Positions 6,062 to 6,883 of a stretch of 6,883 nt of DNA are shown piece after piece. Origin of the DNA: an uncultured Eubacterium sp. (GTDB lineage: Bacteria > Bacillota > Clostridia > Peptostreptococcales > Anaerovoracaceae); contig CAJJPZ010000116.1 in assembly GCA_905193765.1 (NCBI GenBank), positions 1-6,883 on the forward strand, read 5' to 3'. The position numbers and the translations under genes are program-made. Under the pieces are notes generated by a model, which searched no databases, was not told the DNA's origin, and saw nothing but the letters and a program-made list of their open reading frames with translations. The stretch's first letter is position 1. The number at the start of each line of letters is the position of its first letter.

Positions 6062-6272
6062 CTGATACCAGCATCCTTTCTTCCCTCAGTGTAGTTATGA
6101 CAAAGTTGCGTCCGGTGACAGCCGTGTATCTCCGTCCGCTGGATACGACGATCTGCGTATCTGAGAACATCATGATCTTTCTTACGTTGTCTATGACTAT
6201 AGTTTTCCCGGTCACAAGTATCCGGGGCATATTCACTGCAAAATCAAAAAGAAGCTCTTCCCTGACATCCAT
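6000..6272 (-). CDS. yqfC: Sporulation protein YqfC (YabP/YqfC family)
   Basis: A small 90-residue protein of the YabP/YqfC family, partner gene of yqfD and part of the sigma-E sporulation programme in B. subtilis; the molecular role is unknown. The family features visible are the ELLFDFAVNMPRILVTGKTIVIDN block (residues 6-29), the hydrophobic strand QIVVSSG (40-46), and the central TGRNFVITTLREERMLVSGEVEEIRF block (53-78). No signal peptide or membrane segment is seen. The ATG at 6272 is the only reasonable start: a stop codon lies upstream in frame. The nearest Shine-Dalgarno, GGAGG at 6291-6287, is 14 bases away, which is unusually far. The 3' end runs into yqfD in another frame, suggesting coupled translation. 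Confidence 0.93.
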   Translation of the reverse strand: MDVREELLFDFAVNMPRILVTGKTIVIDNVRKIMMFSDTQIVVSSGRRYTAVTGRNFVITTLREERMLVSGEVEEIRFFKTFQENEDRRD

Positions 6273-6375
6273 ATCTCTGTGTGCCGCCTCCCCCGGAACC
6301 TGTCATAACTGACATACTCATCTGACATGTTTGTTCACATGCACAGTATGTTAAAGTATATTCCGGGCCTGCGGT

Positions 6376-6384
6376 ATTATAACA
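6376..6384 (-). promoter_or_regulatory. Possible extended -10 promoter for yqfC-yqfD, overlapping the stop of the upstream gene
   Basis: TGTTATAAT is a perfect extended -10 element whose TATAAT covers the TAA stop of the oxidoreductase gene. Position -35 holds TATAAA, a poor match, but extended -10 promoters can do without one. It would give a leader of roughly 97 bases before yqfC. I looked for the sigma-E promoter expected for these genes and found only a partial -10 (CATACTGT) without a matching -35. The two Leu/stop codons CTG-TTA-TAA produce this motif, so chance is quite possible. Confidence 0.3.
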
Positions 6385-6883
6385 GTTTTTCAGCAGCCTT
6401 TATACCATCTACTGCTGCAGACATTATACCTCCTGCATATCCTGCTCCTTCTCCCGCCGGGCAGATACCTTTTATGCTGCAGGAAAAATCGCTGTCTCTC
6501 GGTATCCTTACAGGCGACGAACTCCTTGTTTCGACTGCTGTGAGGACTGCCGAATCATCATCGAATCCCTTCAGCTTCCTGCCAAGATGCGGCATCGCCT
6601 CGATTATTGCTTCCGCTGCAAAACCGGGGAGGCTTTTTCTCACCGGATCGCCGGTATCTTTGCTGAACGATCCCAGATCTGTAGCAGGCAGTTTCCCTGC
6701 ACCGTTCTCGTATGCCAGCCGTTCATATTTTCTCTGAAATTCCATCCCTGCAAGAGGATGATCCGAACCGAAATCCCCGGTCCTTACATCAACCAGCAGC
6801 CCGCTGTTGGCTGTACCGCTGTCTCTTCCGCTGTTACTCATTCCATTGGTCACTGAGGTACCCTTTTCCGATGAAGCATTTAT
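6377..6883 (-). CDS. FAD/NAD(P)-dependent oxidoreductase (COG2509-like), C-terminal 168 residues; gene enters from beyond the window
   Basis: The reading frame is open to the last base, continuing upstream of the GTG at 6853 with codons for NASSEKGTSVTNG, so this is the 3' part of a longer gene and not a 158-residue protein. The fragment matches the C-terminal half of the conserved BaiN/COG2509-type flavoprotein family: VTNGMSNSGRD (in the first 20 residues), LLVDVRTGDFGSDHPLAGMEFQRKYE (29-54), AVETRSSSPVRIPRD (about 115-130) and the final flavin-contacting block CSIKGICPAGEGAGYAGGIMSAAVDGIKAAE (about 135-165). The reaction and substrate are unknown; the N-terminal Rossmann FAD motif lies outside. 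The gene ends 104 bases before yqfC. No convincing terminator follows it. The family assignment is by eye, fairly sure. Confidence 0.9.
   Translation of the reverse strand: MNASSEKGTSVTNGMSNSGRDSGTANSGLLVDVRTGDFGSDHPLAGMEFQRKYERLAYENGAGKLPATDLGSFSKDTGDPVRKSLPGFAAEAIIEAMPHLGRKLKGFDDDSAVLTAVETRSSSPVRIPRDSDFSCSIKGICPAGEGAGYAGGIMSAAVDGIKAAEKLL

Noticed and set aside
6306..6329. Two CTGACAT direct repeats 13 bases apart in the yqfC leader as an operator
   Set aside because: Only two short copies, not in inverted arrangement, and no known regulator motif; compatible with chance.
6273..6376. Sigma-E promoter for yqfC
   Set aside because: CATACTGT partly matches the sigma-E -10 but no -35 (about GAATATT) lies 13-15 bases upstream; the GAATATA present is only six bases away.
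1..6883. Mobile elements, CRISPR arrays, tRNA or rRNA genes, prophage or defence genes
   Set aside because: No transposase or integrase, no regular short repeats with spacers, no tRNA-like arms with a CCA end, and nearly all bases are covered by conserved housekeeping or sporulation genes.

Overview
This window looks like a core-genome segment of a Gram-positive Bacillota bacterium, most likely an endospore-forming (or formerly sporulating) member of Clostridia. The basis is gene content and order: yqfC and yqfD are sporulation genes, and the run yqfC-yqfD-phoH-ybeY-cdd-era-recO-(glycyl-tRNA synthetase) is a well-known Bacillota neighbourhood. Every gene I can support lies on the minus strand, so transcription runs from high to low coordinates. 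I see no transposase, integrase, phage gene, CRISPR array, rRNA or tRNA.

In transcription order: (1) 6883-6377 is the C-terminal part of a FAD/NAD(P)-dependent oxidoreductase, cut by the window edge. (2) 6272-4838 is the sporulation pair yqfC-yqfD, with overlapping reading frames. (3) 4837-4766 is a 72-base, about 76% A+T gap with a convincing vegetative-type promoter. (4) 4765-444 is a tight six-gene run, phoH-ybeY-cdd-era-recO-DUF4342 gene, with gaps from a 1-base overlap to 33 bases. (5) 443-372 is a short A+T-rich gap with a hairpin directly after the DUF4342 stop codon. (6) 371-1 is the start of a single-chain glycyl-tRNA synthetase that leaves the window.

Functionally the six-gene run joins ribosome and RNA quality control (PhoH ATPase, YbeY endoribonuclease, Era 30S-assembly GTPase), pyrimidine salvage (Cdd), recombination repair (RecO) and an uncharacterised DUF4342 protein. 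The last has an EF-Ts-like N-terminal helical domain, a hydrophobic segment, a perfect 11-residue tandem repeat and a very acidic tail. Compared with the Bacillus subtilis order, pgpH/yqfF (between phoH and ybeY), dgkA (between ybeY and cdd) and yqzL (between era and recO) are absent. The glyQ-glyS two-subunit synthetase slot holds the single-chain enzyme instead.

I did not find a clearly new biological system here. The most unusual items are the DUF4342 protein with its codon-scrambled repeat, the compaction of the operon, the weak initiation signals (TTG or GTG starts at recO, phoH and yqfD), and the promoter that separates the sporulation pair from the housekeeping run.
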